From assembly GCA_018713725.1 (NCBI GenBank), contig DVOJ01000006.1, forward strand, positions 1 to 64,000: a stretch of DNA of 64,000 bases. Direction: 5' to 3'. This document shows, piece after piece, positions 8,369 through 16,337 of this stretch. The translations under genes and the position numbers were made by a program. The stretch's first letter is position 1. Each line of letters begins with the position of its first letter. The notes beneath the pieces were generated by a model that saw only the letters and a program-made list of their open reading frames with translations, did not search any database and had not been told where the DNA came from. Origin of the DNA: Candidatus Caccopulliclostridium gallistercoris. GTDB lineage: Bacteria; Bacillota; Clostridia; Christensenellales; UBA1242.

Positions 8369-8815
8369 TTATTTTTTCCTTTTTTGTTGAAAAAAGTCTG
8401 TAAGGAGCCTAGAACACTCCTTCTCCATTGTTCCGCCCGAGTAGATAACCTTGTGGTTTAAACGCTTGTCCTTAAATATCAGTTCTAAAAAATCTATATC
8501 AGACGTTTTATCGTACGCGCCAAAGTGGCACTCCGCAATTCTTGCATTTGCTATTGCGCCCGCACACATTGGGCAAGGCTCTAAGGTTACGTAAATTTCC
8601 GCGTTTTCAAGGCGCCAATCTTTTAGCCTTTTACACGCCTTCTCTATTGCCAAAATCTCCGCATGGTTTACAGCATTTTTACTTTTGTTCCTTGTGTTGT
8701 GCGCCTTGGCTAAAATTTTGCCGTCTTTTACAATCACAGCGCCTATGGGCACTTCGCCCTGTTTATATGCCTTCTCTGCCTCCATTAAAGCAAGGTTCAT
8801 GTACACTTCTTTCAT
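8369..8815 (-). CDS. tadA: tRNA-specific adenosine deaminase TadA
   Basis: 148 residues. It deaminates A34 to inosine in tRNA-Arg(ACG), needed to read CGN codons. The zinc site is complete: HAE at residues 51-53 (His ligand and catalytic Glu) and PCPMC at 80-84 with two Cys ligands. The ATG at 8815 is preferred over a TTG four codons upstream because GGGGA is correctly spaced before it. The ATG overlaps the TGA of the upstream CPBP gene (ATGA), so translation is probably coupled. It is the last of three tightly linked minus-strand genes; the family relation to the two proteases is not obvious. Confidence 0.93.
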   Translation of the reverse strand: MKEVYMNLALMEAEKAYKQGEVPIGAVIVKDGKILAKAHNTRNKSKNAVNHAEILAIEKACKRLKDWRLENAEIYVTLEPCPMCAGAIANARIAECHFGAYDKTSDIDFLELIFKDKRLNHKVIYSGGTMEKECSRLLTDFFQQKRKK

Positions 8816-9930
8816 AGCGTTCCCCAAATAAACGTAGAAATTGTAACGCCTATGCTAAGAATAAGTGTAGAGTACAAAAATATCTTTTCCTTAAAGGCAG
8901 GCTTTCTTGTTTGGTGTATGTTGATGCCAATATACTCTACCGGAATTTTTAAAGACACTTCCTTTAAATATGAAGTTTGGCTTTCTGGTTGAACTAATGC
9001 GCCTTCTGCGTTTTCTTGCTTTGCGTACGTTTGAGCGTTTGGTTCGAACTGTTCTTTGAAATCTTTCACAAGGTTTCCTATCCGCTTGCCCGTAGTCTGC
9101 TTAAATAGTAGGTAGATAAGCCAAACTAAAAGGAATATTGCAGCTATTAATACAAGAAGAATTATAAGCATAGCCACAAAGAAGTTAGAGCCCGTTATAG
9201 CCGAGCTAATCTCGCTTAAAAAGTCGCCTAAAAATAAGTTGTTTGCGCCGGCGTAATCTAGGTACACGCTTATGCCGTTATTCATAAAGTGCACAATCAT
9301 AGCCGGGAAAATGCTGTTTGTGGATATTGTTAAAAAGGCTAAAAGCGCGCCTATAATGCTTGCATAGAAGAACTGCTCTATATTTAAATGCATAAGGCCG
9401 AAAAGTAGCGCGGACAAAATTATTGCCTTTTTCATGCCTAAATCTTTAAACCCGCGAAGTAGAAGCCCGCGGTGCGCCACTTCTTCGCAGAACCCCGGAA
9501 GTATGGCAGTGATTAGAAGGTTTACTAAAAACATCCAGAACGGATAGCTTGTGATAATAGTTCCGCCGCCGGTGGAATAGTTGTAGCCGAATAGTTGCAA
9601 TATAAAGCTAAAAAAGGAAGAAACGGCAATATTTAATAGGAACACAAGCACGCCAATGCCAATAGAAATTAGCACGCTTTTAAAGTTTATTTTGTTGAAC
9701 CTAAAATCTTTAAACGTGGTTTTAAAGCTCTGCTTGTTTAAAAGCGTGAACATAACAACGGGCACTAAAAACATAAAGCCTATTTGAATAAGCCCGTTTA
9801 AAATATAGCTTTCCGCGTCGCCTAAAAAGGAAAATAGGTCAACCGCGGTAGAAATTCTTACTAGCACAAATAAAATTATTAAAACGTAGTACGTTAGCCC
9901 TGCGTTGAAAAAATCTGTTCTTGGCTTCAT
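8812..9930 (-). CDS. CPBP family intramembrane protease, copy 2
   Basis: 372 residues with about eight hydrophobic segments. CPBP (CAAX-like/Rce1-like) motifs are visible: CEEVAHRGLLL (EExxxR) near residue 150, MHLNIEQFF near 185, and HFMNNG near 218. These contain the Glu and His residues thought to bind the metal and activate water in the membrane. The C-terminal cytosolic extension of about 100 residues (QEN AEGAL region) is longer than in the core family and ends with another hydrophobic segment. Its ATG overlaps the stop of the upstream paralogue (ATGA), and its own stop overlaps the tadA start. Substrate unknown. Confidence 0.85.
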   Translation of the reverse strand: MKPRTDFFNAGLTYYVLIILFVLVRISTAVDLFSFLGDAESYILNGLIQIGFMFLVPVVMFTLLNKQSFKTTFKDFRFNKINFKSVLISIGIGVLVFLLNIAVSSFFSFILQLFGYNYSTGGGTIITSYPFWMFLVNLLITAILPGFCEEVAHRGLLLRGFKDLGMKKAIILSALLFGLMHLNIEQFFYASIIGALLAFLTISTNSIFPAMIVHFMNNGISVYLDYAGANNLFLGDFLSEISSAITGSNFFVAMLIILLVLIAAIFLLVWLIYLLFKQTTGKRIGNLVKDFKEQFEPNAQTYAKQENAEGALVQPESQTSYLKEVSLKIPVEYIGINIHQTRKPAFKEKIFLYSTLILSIGVTISTFIWGTL

Positions 9931-10892
9931 AGCAAAATTACCCCCAGTCCACTTAGTAAATCTATAATTAAAAACATAGCGCCCAGTATTACGCCCAAAA
10001 TTATAGGCAAGTTAGAGCTTACTTCTCTACTTTCCATAGCAACGTAACTTTCAAGCTGCTCTTCTGTTAGAACTAACTTTTTATCCACATTTTTAAAAAG
10101 TTTTCCAAGAAGCCAAATAATTACAAAAGCCGCCGCCGTGGTAGCTAAACCTATTAAAAGTAGCGCCCAGGTTGGAATAGCTATTTCAAAACTAAAATTC
10201 ACATAGTTTAAAATTACCACAAGCGCATTGTTTACAAAGTGAATTATGATAGGTGCAAGCACGCTGCCCGTTTTTAGCGCAGCATAACTTAAAATTAGCC
10301 CGAATAAAAGCGGGAACACAAACTGCTGCACGGAGCCGTGAATTAGAGCAAACAAAAGTGACGTTATCACCATAGCCGGCACAGCGCCTAGCTTTTTGTA
10401 GCCGTTTAAAATTACGCCCCTAAAAATAAGCTCTTCTAAAATTGCAGGCACGCCGGCAAGAAGAATTATATTTAAAATAAGCCAGCCAAAGTTATCCATA
10501 GGTAGCGGCAACGAGCCCGCTAGATTGTAGCCAATGTCCACCAAAAAGCCGTCTATGCTAGAAATTAGCGGATTTATTCCAAACACGCCAATAACTGCAA
10601 TAAGCACGCAAAGCGCCGCGTTTTTCCAGCCAATGTTAAAGTTTATTTTACTTGCTACTTTATAGTTTATATCTCTATTATATACAAAATACACAATTAA
10701 AAAGCCAATCTGCGCAAGCATAACGGTAAAAATTTGAACTACAATGTTGTTTATTAAATTGTTGTATGCTTCTTCCGTGCCCGCAAAAAAGGTTAAAAGT
10801 ATAACAAAAAGCGCGCCAAGCATTTGCGGCGTTAATATGCTCCAAAGATAAATTTTTCCACTGTCCGTTTTCGTGTAGTAAAATTTTTTCAA
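9927..10892 (-). CDS. CPBP family intramembrane protease, copy 1
   Basis: 321 residues, multi-pass. Motifs are LEELIFRGVIL (EExxxR), LIHGSVQQF and HFVNNA, matching the catalytic layout of the downstream paralogue. The start is a TTG at 10892, with AGGAG 8 bases upstream and no nearby in-frame ATG giving a better signal. It is the first gene of the protease-protease-tadA unit. The two proteases differ most in their C-terminal tails, so they probably arose by tandem duplication followed by divergence. In other bacteria the family acts in peptide maturation or self-immunity. No precursor peptide gene is visible beside this pair. Confidence 0.85.
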   Translation of the reverse strand: MKKFYYTKTDSGKIYLWSILTPQMLGALFVILLTFFAGTEEAYNNLINNIVVQIFTVMLAQIGFLIVYFVYNRDINYKVASKINFNIGWKNAALCVLIAVIGVFGINPLISSIDGFLVDIGYNLAGSLPLPMDNFGWLILNIILLAGVPAILEELIFRGVILNGYKKLGAVPAMVITSLLFALIHGSVQQFVFPLLFGLILSYAALKTGSVLAPIIIHFVNNALVVILNYVNFSFEIAIPTWALLLIGLATTAAAFVIIWLLGKLFKNVDKKLVLTEEQLESYVAMESREVSSNLPIILGVILGAMFLIIDLLSGLGVILL

Positions 10893-10977
10893 AAAATTTC
10901 TCCTAAATTCATGCGCCTAAAATGGCATTTTACTTATGGTATTATATATTATATTCGTTAAAAATCCAAATAATTTA

Positions 10978-12096
10978 CTAGTTTTTTCTTTCCGGCAAAT
11001 GTAAAAGGCTTTTCGCTCTGTCCTTATTTGGCTCGCCTAAATATACCTTATATAAGTTTTTTATCTGCTCGTTATCGTGAGCCTTTCTTATAGAACTTTT
11101 AAGGTCAGTATCAAACAGCCCTTTGGCGCGTTTTTTTACTAGCGGCGTTTTGTCAAAATCTCTAGGATAAAGCGGCATACCCGTGCCGTTCACGCACCCG
11201 CCCGGGCAAGCCATAACTTCTATAAAGTCGAACTTCTCCCCGGCTTTCAACCTATCCAGTAGAATTTTTGCGTTATTAAGCCCGCTTGCAAGCGCCACCT
11301 TTATTTTTCTTGTGTCCAGCTCTATAACGCGCTCCTTAATTCCGTCTAAACCCCTATTTATTTGATAGTCTAGGTGCTTTATAGAATTTTTGTTAAGCCT
11401 TTGGCTAAGCGTTCTTAGCGCGGCTTCAAGCACGCCGCCCGAAGTGCCAAATATAACGCCCGCGCCGGACGCCATGCCAAAAGTGCTATCAAAGGCGGTG
11501 TCTGCTAAGTTTACAAAATCTATATTCCTTTGTTTTAATAGATCGCCAAGCTCGCGCACGGTAAGCACGGCGTCCACGTCTAGCCCGCGGCTTACGTTTA
11601 TGCCGGCTTTTAAGCGCTCTAACCTTTTAGCAAGGCAAGGCATTATACACACAACAAAAAGACTGTCCGGCTCCACGCCCAGCTTTTCCGCGTAGTACGT
11701 TTTGCAGATTGCTCCAAAAATTTGTTGTGGCGATTTTGTAGTGGATAAATTTCCCTTTAATTCTGGATAAAACTTTTCCACATACTTAACCCACGCCGGA
11801 CAGCACGAAGTTAAATGCGGCAAGTTCTTTCCGCTAATAAGCCTATCCGCAAGCTCGGCGGCTTCTTCCATAATGGTAAGGTCAGCGGCGAAATCTAGGT
11901 CAAACACGTCGTCAAAGCCCAAGGTTTTAAGGGCGGTAACAAGTTTACCTTTAAGGTTAAGCCCCACTTCCATGCCGAACATTTCCCCCATAGCCACCCT
12001 AGCGGACGGCGCGCACGCCCCCACAACTCTTAACTTTTTATTATTTATAGCCTTTAAAATTTGTTCTACTGGTTTTTCCTGTTCTTTAATTTCCAT
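10978..12096 (-). CDS. [FeFe] hydrogenase catalytic-domain protein
   Basis: 372 residues with only the H-cluster domain. All three signatures are present: TSCCPAW (residues 96-102), MPCLAKRLE (152-160) and EVMACPGGCVNGTGMP (293-308). The proton-transfer Cys98 and the four ligand Cys (99, 154, 297, 301) are kept. L3 has NGTGMP instead of the common NGGGQP. No N-terminal ferredoxin-type FeS domain is encoded, so electrons must come from a separate ferredoxin. The frame stays open 62 codons upstream into the neighbouring gene. I choose the ATG at 12096 because a terminator lies before it, a promoter ends 7 bases before it, and homology starts there. Maturases HydE/F/G are not in the window. A sensory or regulatory role is an alternative to H2 production. 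Confidence 0.88.
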   Translation of the reverse strand: MEIKEQEKPVEQILKAINNKKLRVVGACAPSARVAMGEMFGMEVGLNLKGKLVTALKTLGFDDVFDLDFAADLTIMEEAAELADRLISGKNLPHLTSCCPAWVKYVEKFYPELKGNLSTTKSPQQIFGAICKTYYAEKLGVEPDSLFVVCIMPCLAKRLERLKAGINVSRGLDVDAVLTVRELGDLLKQRNIDFVNLADTAFDSTFGMASGAGVIFGTSGGVLEAALRTLSQRLNKNSIKHLDYQINRGLDGIKERVIELDTRKIKVALASGLNNAKILLDRLKAGEKFDFIEVMACPGGCVNGTGMPLYPRDFDKTPLVKKRAKGLFDTDLKSSIRKAHDNEQIKNLYKVYLGEPNKDRAKSLLHLPERKN

Positions 12097-12103
12097 GCTA
12101 TTA

Positions 12104-12133
12104 ATTTTAGCAAAAAACCAAATAAAAAGTAAA
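12104..12133 (-). promoter_or_regulatory. Probable leaderless promoter of the hydrogenase gene
   Basis: Read on the minus strand: TTTACT (12128-12133), 18-base spacer, TAAAAT (12104-12109), then 7 bases to the ATG. There is no ribosome binding site. Confidence 0.6.
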
Positions 12134-12138
12134 GGAAT

Positions 12139-12164
12139 TAAAAAGGCATAGTAAAAACTATGCC
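12139..12164 (-). terminator. Terminator of the surface-protein gene
   Basis: Stem GGCATAG/CTATGCC followed on the minus strand by a T run. It separates the surface protein from the hydrogenase gene and supports a separate promoter for the latter. Confidence 0.8.
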
Positions 12165-12232
12165 ATAAACAGTTAAAAATTATATAACCTTTTTTAAACA
12201 CAAAGTAGCTTTCTCTTATCAAACTCTCAATA

Positions 12233-14314
12233 TTAACCCGCGAGATTGAAGAGCAAAGCCGGGCGCGCGGCGTAGAACTCAAGTTTCACATAGCTGCCGG
12301 ACACAGAACCACGGTAGCCCGCGTTGCAGGCGCCGGAGGAGGTGGAACCCGCGGAAGAAGTCCAATATTGGACTGTACCGCCATTTTGCCTAGCTGGCGT
12401 TGTGTAACTGCTCATTGTAGATAGGCATGAATAATTTGCTAACGCAAAATCACTTGGTGAACAGAGCCTTGCCTTATCTTGTACATAACTTGTTATTGGG
12501 CTTGAATCAAAGCCATACTCAGCATTTATATAATCTGCTGATGTTGGTAACCATACCTTTTGGTCTGATAAGGCTGAAGTTATATCTGCTTCATCTACAC
12601 CATTGTATTCTAATTCGCCTTCTGTAAAGTTCCTGCCTGTTACCTTTGCTTGTTCTTCACTTGTTAAAGCTTGATTGTAAAAATATGTTGTTAAGTAGTT
12701 CCTTATAGCGTTATCACTTCTTGCATAGTTATTTATATCTCCATAAGATGTGGTACTAGTTGGATAGAAACTTGTATTAGCACTTAGGGCTAATTCGCTC
12801 AAGAGTACAGCATTTTCCGTTTCTATTTCTGTTGGATTTAACACTCTCCATTGAATTGGTTCTACCTTATACCAAGAAGCTTGATTTGTTACTGTTTCGC
12901 CGTTCATGTAGGTGTATGAACTACTATAAAAATCTGGTGTTTCCATTCTTACATAGGTATTGCCGTCTATGTATGTATACTCTTTGCTTTCCACTAGTAT
13001 TGGTGTAGCATCTTTTGCTGAGGTTGAGCTTGGTAGATTACAATCATTAAAGGTAGTATAAATTTTTCCTGTTTCTACTAGGCTTGCATCATTTGATGAT
13101 AATAACGCTTCTAGTTTTACATTCATAGTGTTACCTACATAACGTTGTGGATATTTACCCATATTTACATAGTTATAGGTATTTCCTTCCCATTCTATTT
13201 GATACATTTTATCATCTGTAAAATCAAAGCTTATACTTACATTTATAGTTGCACTAGTAGCACTTTGGTTTAGCTCTACTACTAGTTCATACACTTGTGT
13301 ATCATTTGGTTGTATGTTTTGTATATACTGAGCATATTCTGTTACTGTATAATTAGTAAATTCATAGGTGTTTACTCCGCCTGCTACTAAGCTTGGTTCT
13401 GGCGTTGTTTGGTTTGCTATTGTAAAATTACCTACTCCCTTTATTCCTGCTTCTGTGTTATTTGTTACTTCCATCCTATATTTAACTGCTTTGTTTGTTT
13501 CCGTTAAACTAGCTTGTAAGCCAGACCATGTAGCGCTTGAACCTGTATTCGCTCCACCTATAAAATTATTACTGCTACTTGGTGCTAATGTCGCATGATT
13601 TTCCCCTGTATATGTTATACCATTTAAGTTTATAGCTTGCTTTTCAGTAAAACTAACATCCATTTCAATTTCGCCAGTAGCTAAACTATTCATAAAGTCG
13701 TTTAAAGTTACTGCTATTTTGTAGCAAGTAGTTCCTGGTGTTGTTTCGTTTGTTCTTGCAGGTATTGTAAAACTATATGTAGGCGAGCCAGTGGCAGTGG
13801 CAGAACTAGAACTTGTTCCTGTATATGTTGTAATAGTAAGCTGACCTTGTTCTACATAGGTTGCTAGTGCTTCGCTTATGCCTTGTACTGTTCCTTGCAC
13901 TTCAAACGGAGAATAGTTTGATACTGTAAATTCGTAAACTACCACTTTATTTGTACTTGTATAGTTTATATCCCCTATTGCCCAAGTGTCTGCTTGTACG
14001 CCGCTTTGGTTTACAAAATATGTTGTAGACGGCTCACCGTTTGGATAGTCCTGCCCACTTGCACGTGGATATGAATACGCTTTAAACGTAGGTTGTCCTG
14101 TTGGCGCGCCTTCTGTAAGCACAGCTGCACTGCTAACATCTGCGCCTTGTTTTAGGCTTGCGTCTACCATTACGTACACGCCGTCAGCGGTAAAGTTTAG
14201 GGTGCTTGTCACATTAAACTTAGCACTAGTTGCCGCCAGCACGCCTACTACAAATAGGCTTAGGCAAAGGCAAAGTGTTGTAACCAAGGCTATTATTTTG
14301 CTTCTTTTTTTCAT
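12233..14314 (-). CDS. Secreted surface protein with a putative variable C-terminal domain
   Basis: 693 residues with AAAGGAGAACATT before the ATG. An N-terminal signal peptide (MKKRSK, hydrophobic core, VLAATSA) is followed by beta-rich, Thr/Ser/Asn-rich repeats resembling TasA/camelysin-like surface proteins. The last ~270 residues match the layout of DUF6273-type domains: WYKVEPIQWRVL, KVWLPTSADY, YWTSS and ARPAL at the end. This fold is related to the C-type-lectin/formylglycine-enzyme fold that diversity-generating retroelements mutate. Residues 650-693 are encoded by DNA with a base and codon composition unlike the rest of the gene (see the separate entry). No LPXTG motif is present, so attachment to the surface is unclear. 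Role by inference: adhesin or ligand-binding surface protein. Confidence 0.8.
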   Translation of the reverse strand: MKKRSKIIALVTTLCLCLSLFVVGVLAATSAKFNVTSTLNFTADGVYVMVDASLKQGADVSSAAVLTEGAPTGQPTFKAYSYPRASGQDYPNGEPSTTYFVNQSGVQADTWAIGDINYTSTNKVVVYEFTVSNYSPFEVQGTVQGISEALATYVEQGQLTITTYTGTSSSSATATGSPTYSFTIPARTNETTPGTTCYKIAVTLNDFMNSLATGEIEMDVSFTEKQAINLNGITYTGENHATLAPSSSNNFIGGANTGSSATWSGLQASLTETNKAVKYRMEVTNNTEAGIKGVGNFTIANQTTPEPSLVAGGVNTYEFTNYTVTEYAQYIQNIQPNDTQVYELVVELNQSATSATINVSISFDFTDDKMYQIEWEGNTYNYVNMGKYPQRYVGNTMNVKLEALLSSNDASLVETGKIYTTFNDCNLPSSTSAKDATPILVESKEYTYIDGNTYVRMETPDFYSSSYTYMNGETVTNQASWYKVEPIQWRVLNPTEIETENAVLLSELALSANTSFYPTSTTSYGDINNYARSDNAIRNYLTTYFYNQALTSEEQAKVTGRNFTEGELEYNGVDEADITSALSDQKVWLPTSADYINAEYGFDSSPITSYVQDKARLCSPSDFALANYSCLSTMSSYTTPARQNGGTVQYWTSSAGSTSSGACNAGYRGSVSGSYVKLEFYAARPALLFNLAG
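12236..12367 (-). other. Putative DGR variable region at the surface-protein C-terminus
   Basis: Codons 650-693. The 120 bases 12241-12360 contain 75 G+C by hand count, against roughly 40-48 percent in the adjoining gene. From the Thr after YW to the Tyr before VKLEF there are 24 codons, and 21 of them end in C or T (mostly Ser, Gly, Ala, Asn, Tyr, Cys, Arg). The other three end in G, and none ends in A. NNY codons are what adenine mutagenesis of AAY template codons yields. No template repeat or reverse transcriptase lies in the window, so this is an inference. Confidence 0.5.
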
Positions 14315-14400
14315 AATGTTCTCCTTTGTTTATTATTTTTAGTTTTGGTCTTTTTATGCAGAGTGTTATTAGTCTATTAGTATTTTATTCTACTAGCCCT

Positions 14401-14430
14401 ATATTACCATAGATTAATACGCTTTGTAAA
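14401..14430 (-). promoter_or_regulatory. Promoter of the surface-protein gene
   Basis: On the minus strand: TTTACA (14425-14430), 18-base spacer, TAATAT (14401-14406). The leader is about 80 bases long and ends in a good ribosome binding site. Confidence 0.6.
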
Positions 14431-14459
14431 ATAATTTTATCTAAATAATTAAGGTTTTT

Positions 14460-14845
14460 AATTACTCCGCAAGCCCGACGGAGATCCTTCGGCTACGCTC
14501 AGGATGACGCAATGGGTTGCACCCATTTGCGTTGCAGCGGAGCAAAGCCTACGAAGAGCCTTTGCAAGTACCTTCGAAGACGCTAGCGAAGGCTTAACCC
14601 CGCTGTCATTCTGAGCAGCGAGCACCCAGCGTTAGCGGTGCGACTATCTGCGAAGAATCTCCTTGCCACCCTAGCTAGCGAGACTCCACCTTATCTTCGG
14701 TAGCCCTTACTTTCGTCACCCTGAGCGGAAGAAATCGTGTTAATTATCATTATTGCTAGACGTCACTTTTTCTTTACTAAATAAGCTAGTTTGCAGTCGA
14801 ACGGGTCTCCGTCGGGCTATACATTTTTGTAATTTCTGCTAGTTT
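14460..14845. repeat. Family A repeat cluster
   Basis: No gene is seen. Bases about 14472-14508 are the short form of family A (CCGACGGAGATCCTTCG...CGCTCAGGATGACG), followed by the small hairpin AATGGGTTGCACCCATT. Bases about 14708-14818 are a long arm in plus orientation. It runs CGTCACCCTGAGCGGAAG, TTGCTAGACGT and finally GTCGAACGGGTCTCC plus CGTCGGGCT, in the order seen in the right arm of the GIY-YIG cassette at 42963-43093. The central part has diverged. Confidence 0.7.
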
Positions 14846-14890
14846 GGGTAAAATGACCTTGCAAATTATTTTTGCAAGGTCATTTTACCC
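14846..14890. repeat. Perfect 20-bp inverted repeat
   Basis: Bases 14846-14865 are the exact complement of 14871-14890, with a 5-base loop TTATT. A run of C follows instead of T, so it is not a normal intrinsic terminator. No gene reads into it closely from either side. Confidence 0.85.
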
Positions 14891-15039
14891 CCCCCCGCAT
14901 TTTTGTCAAGCGAAATTACAGGCTTTTGTGATTTTTTTACTTTTCTTTCCTTCCACCATGCAGCTTGAACAAAAATGCAGGATAAATAGATATTTTTTAG
15001 CGTTAAGTTTAACTTTTTTAAAACTCTTCTAACCATATT

Positions 15040-15345
15040 TGTTTACTCAGTCTTTACTACCCAGATCCTTCGACTGCGCTCAGGATGACGAAAAAGAGAA
15101 ACTCTTTTTCGTTGCAACGGAGCATAACCGTTGCAAGAGTCTTCGAAGGCTCTTCGTAGGCTGTACCCCAACGCTATACAATTTTCTTCTTTTGCCCTAA
15201 CCCGCGGAAGCTACTCGCCCGCGAAGCTTTTGCCCCGTTGCCGTCATTCTGAGCGGACTCTATTTTCAATAAAAATCCCAAATATTGTTCAAAATATTGA
15301 ATATTTTATGCGGCAAAATTCAAAATGTTGAAATTAGTTTAAAAT
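15040..15345. repeat. Family A fragments upstream of the XRE gene
   Basis: A short-form family A copy (GATCCTTCGACTGCGCTCAG, about 15063-15091) is followed by AACTC/GAGTT and GTTGCAACGG/CCGTTGCAAG palindromes and a CGTCATTCTGAGCGG end near 15241-15257. No coding region is supported. The last 30 bases lead into the promoter at 15350. Confidence 0.6.
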
Positions 15346-15349
15346 TTTG

Positions 15350-15385
15350 TTGACAAAAGACTCTCTCCGCAACTATAATTACACC
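15350..15385 (+). promoter_or_regulatory. Consensus promoter giving a probable leaderless mRNA
   Basis: TTGACA (15350-15355), 18-base spacer, TATAAT (15374-15379), then 6 bases to the ATG at 15386. No ribosome binding site. Confidence 0.8.
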
Positions 15386-16333
15386 ATGGACAACTTTTTT
15401 CAAGATAATTTAAAGGAACTAGCAAGCAAAACGTCGCAAAACGAGCTTGCTAAAAAAACAGGATTTTCTTCCGCCAGCATTAGCGGATATATTAGCGGAA
15501 AGAGTGAGCCTTCACTCAAATTTTTGCTTGCCTTAAAAGAGCACTTCGGCATAGACATAGACCGCTTTATAACGGAAAAACTTTCTAACACAAACGTGGC
15601 GAGCAGTAGCACCGTAGACGACAAGTTTGTAGGCAACTATATCGTGTACTACTACGATAGCTCGGTATACAAAGGCAAAGCTAGCAATCTTTCTAAAAAC
15701 ACGCTCAGGTACGGCGTTATTAGCGTGTTTAAGCAAAACAGCGACACAAAAGTGCTAGCAAGCCTTATGAAAGACAAGGAAAACGCAATAATTTTAAAGG
15801 AAAAGCTAGAAGATTGCAGAAATATTGAAGAAATTTTAGACGTTTACAGCAAAGAAGACACCTACACGGGCAGCATAGAGAGCACAAGCACACAGGTGTT
15901 CATATACATAAAAAACACGGGCAACAACGACCAAGGGCTAATCATTTTAAACAATCCGCCTAGCAACAAAACGTATATTGGCGGGCTTGGCACTGTGAAC
16001 AGCGTATCTCGCGGACGCGAACATATGCCGTGCGTGCAATTTATGATAATATCAAGGCACATTTTGCAAATTCCAGACGGTGAAATATACAATTTGCTCG
16101 CGCTTGGCATGGCGGAAATTAACGTAAAGAGCGAAACGGAGCAGCTATATAAGCTCTTTCAAAACCTATCGGAAAACGCGGACAGCTTGACGGAATATCA
16201 AAGGCTAAAAATTTTTGAAGACAGCCTATCTAACACTCTTTTAGACCTTATCGACGCCAACATGTTCAGATTTGCCAAGGTTTCTGGCATGGAAGACGAC
16301 AACTATTATAGAATTATCAGAGACGAGGAATAG
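15386..16333 (+). CDS. XRE-family transcriptional regulator
   Basis: 315 residues. Residues about 5-55 form a Cro/CI-type helix-turn-helix (SQNELAKKTGFSSASISGYI, then SGKSEPSLKFLLALKEHFG). The long C-terminal part has no motif I recognise, and it probably senses a ligand or mediates oligomerisation. I choose the ATG at 15386, 13 codons inside the longest open frame, because a near-perfect promoter ends 6 bases before it and overlaps the upstream codons. It is followed after 4 bases by the HD-TGS gene and surely cotranscribed. Both run against the replication-favoured direction of this arm and are framed by repeat-rich gaps. Confidence 0.85.
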   Translation: MDNFFQDNLKELASKTSQNELAKKTGFSSASISGYISGKSEPSLKFLLALKEHFGIDIDRFITEKLSNTNVASSSTVDDKFVGNYIVYYYDSSVYKGKASNLSKNTLRYGVISVFKQNSDTKVLASLMKDKENAIILKEKLEDCRNIEEILDVYSKEDTYTGSIESTSTQVFIYIKNTGNNDQGLIILNNPPSNKTYIGGLGTVNSVSRGREHMPCVQFMIISRHILQIPDGEIYNLLALGMAEINVKSETEQLYKLFQNLSENADSLTEYQRLKIFEDSLSNTLLDLIDANMFRFAKVSGMEDDNYYRIIRDEE

Positions 16334-16337
16334 CGCC

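Noticed and set aside
12097-12282. N-terminal extension of the hydrogenase (62 codons)
   Set aside because: It crosses the terminator of the surface-protein gene and overlaps that gene's coding sequence. Homology to hydrogenases begins only after the ATG at 12096.
14844-15032. 62-codon open frame containing the perfect hairpin
   Set aside because: The frame includes both arms of a 20-bp palindrome and a C run, with no initiation signal.
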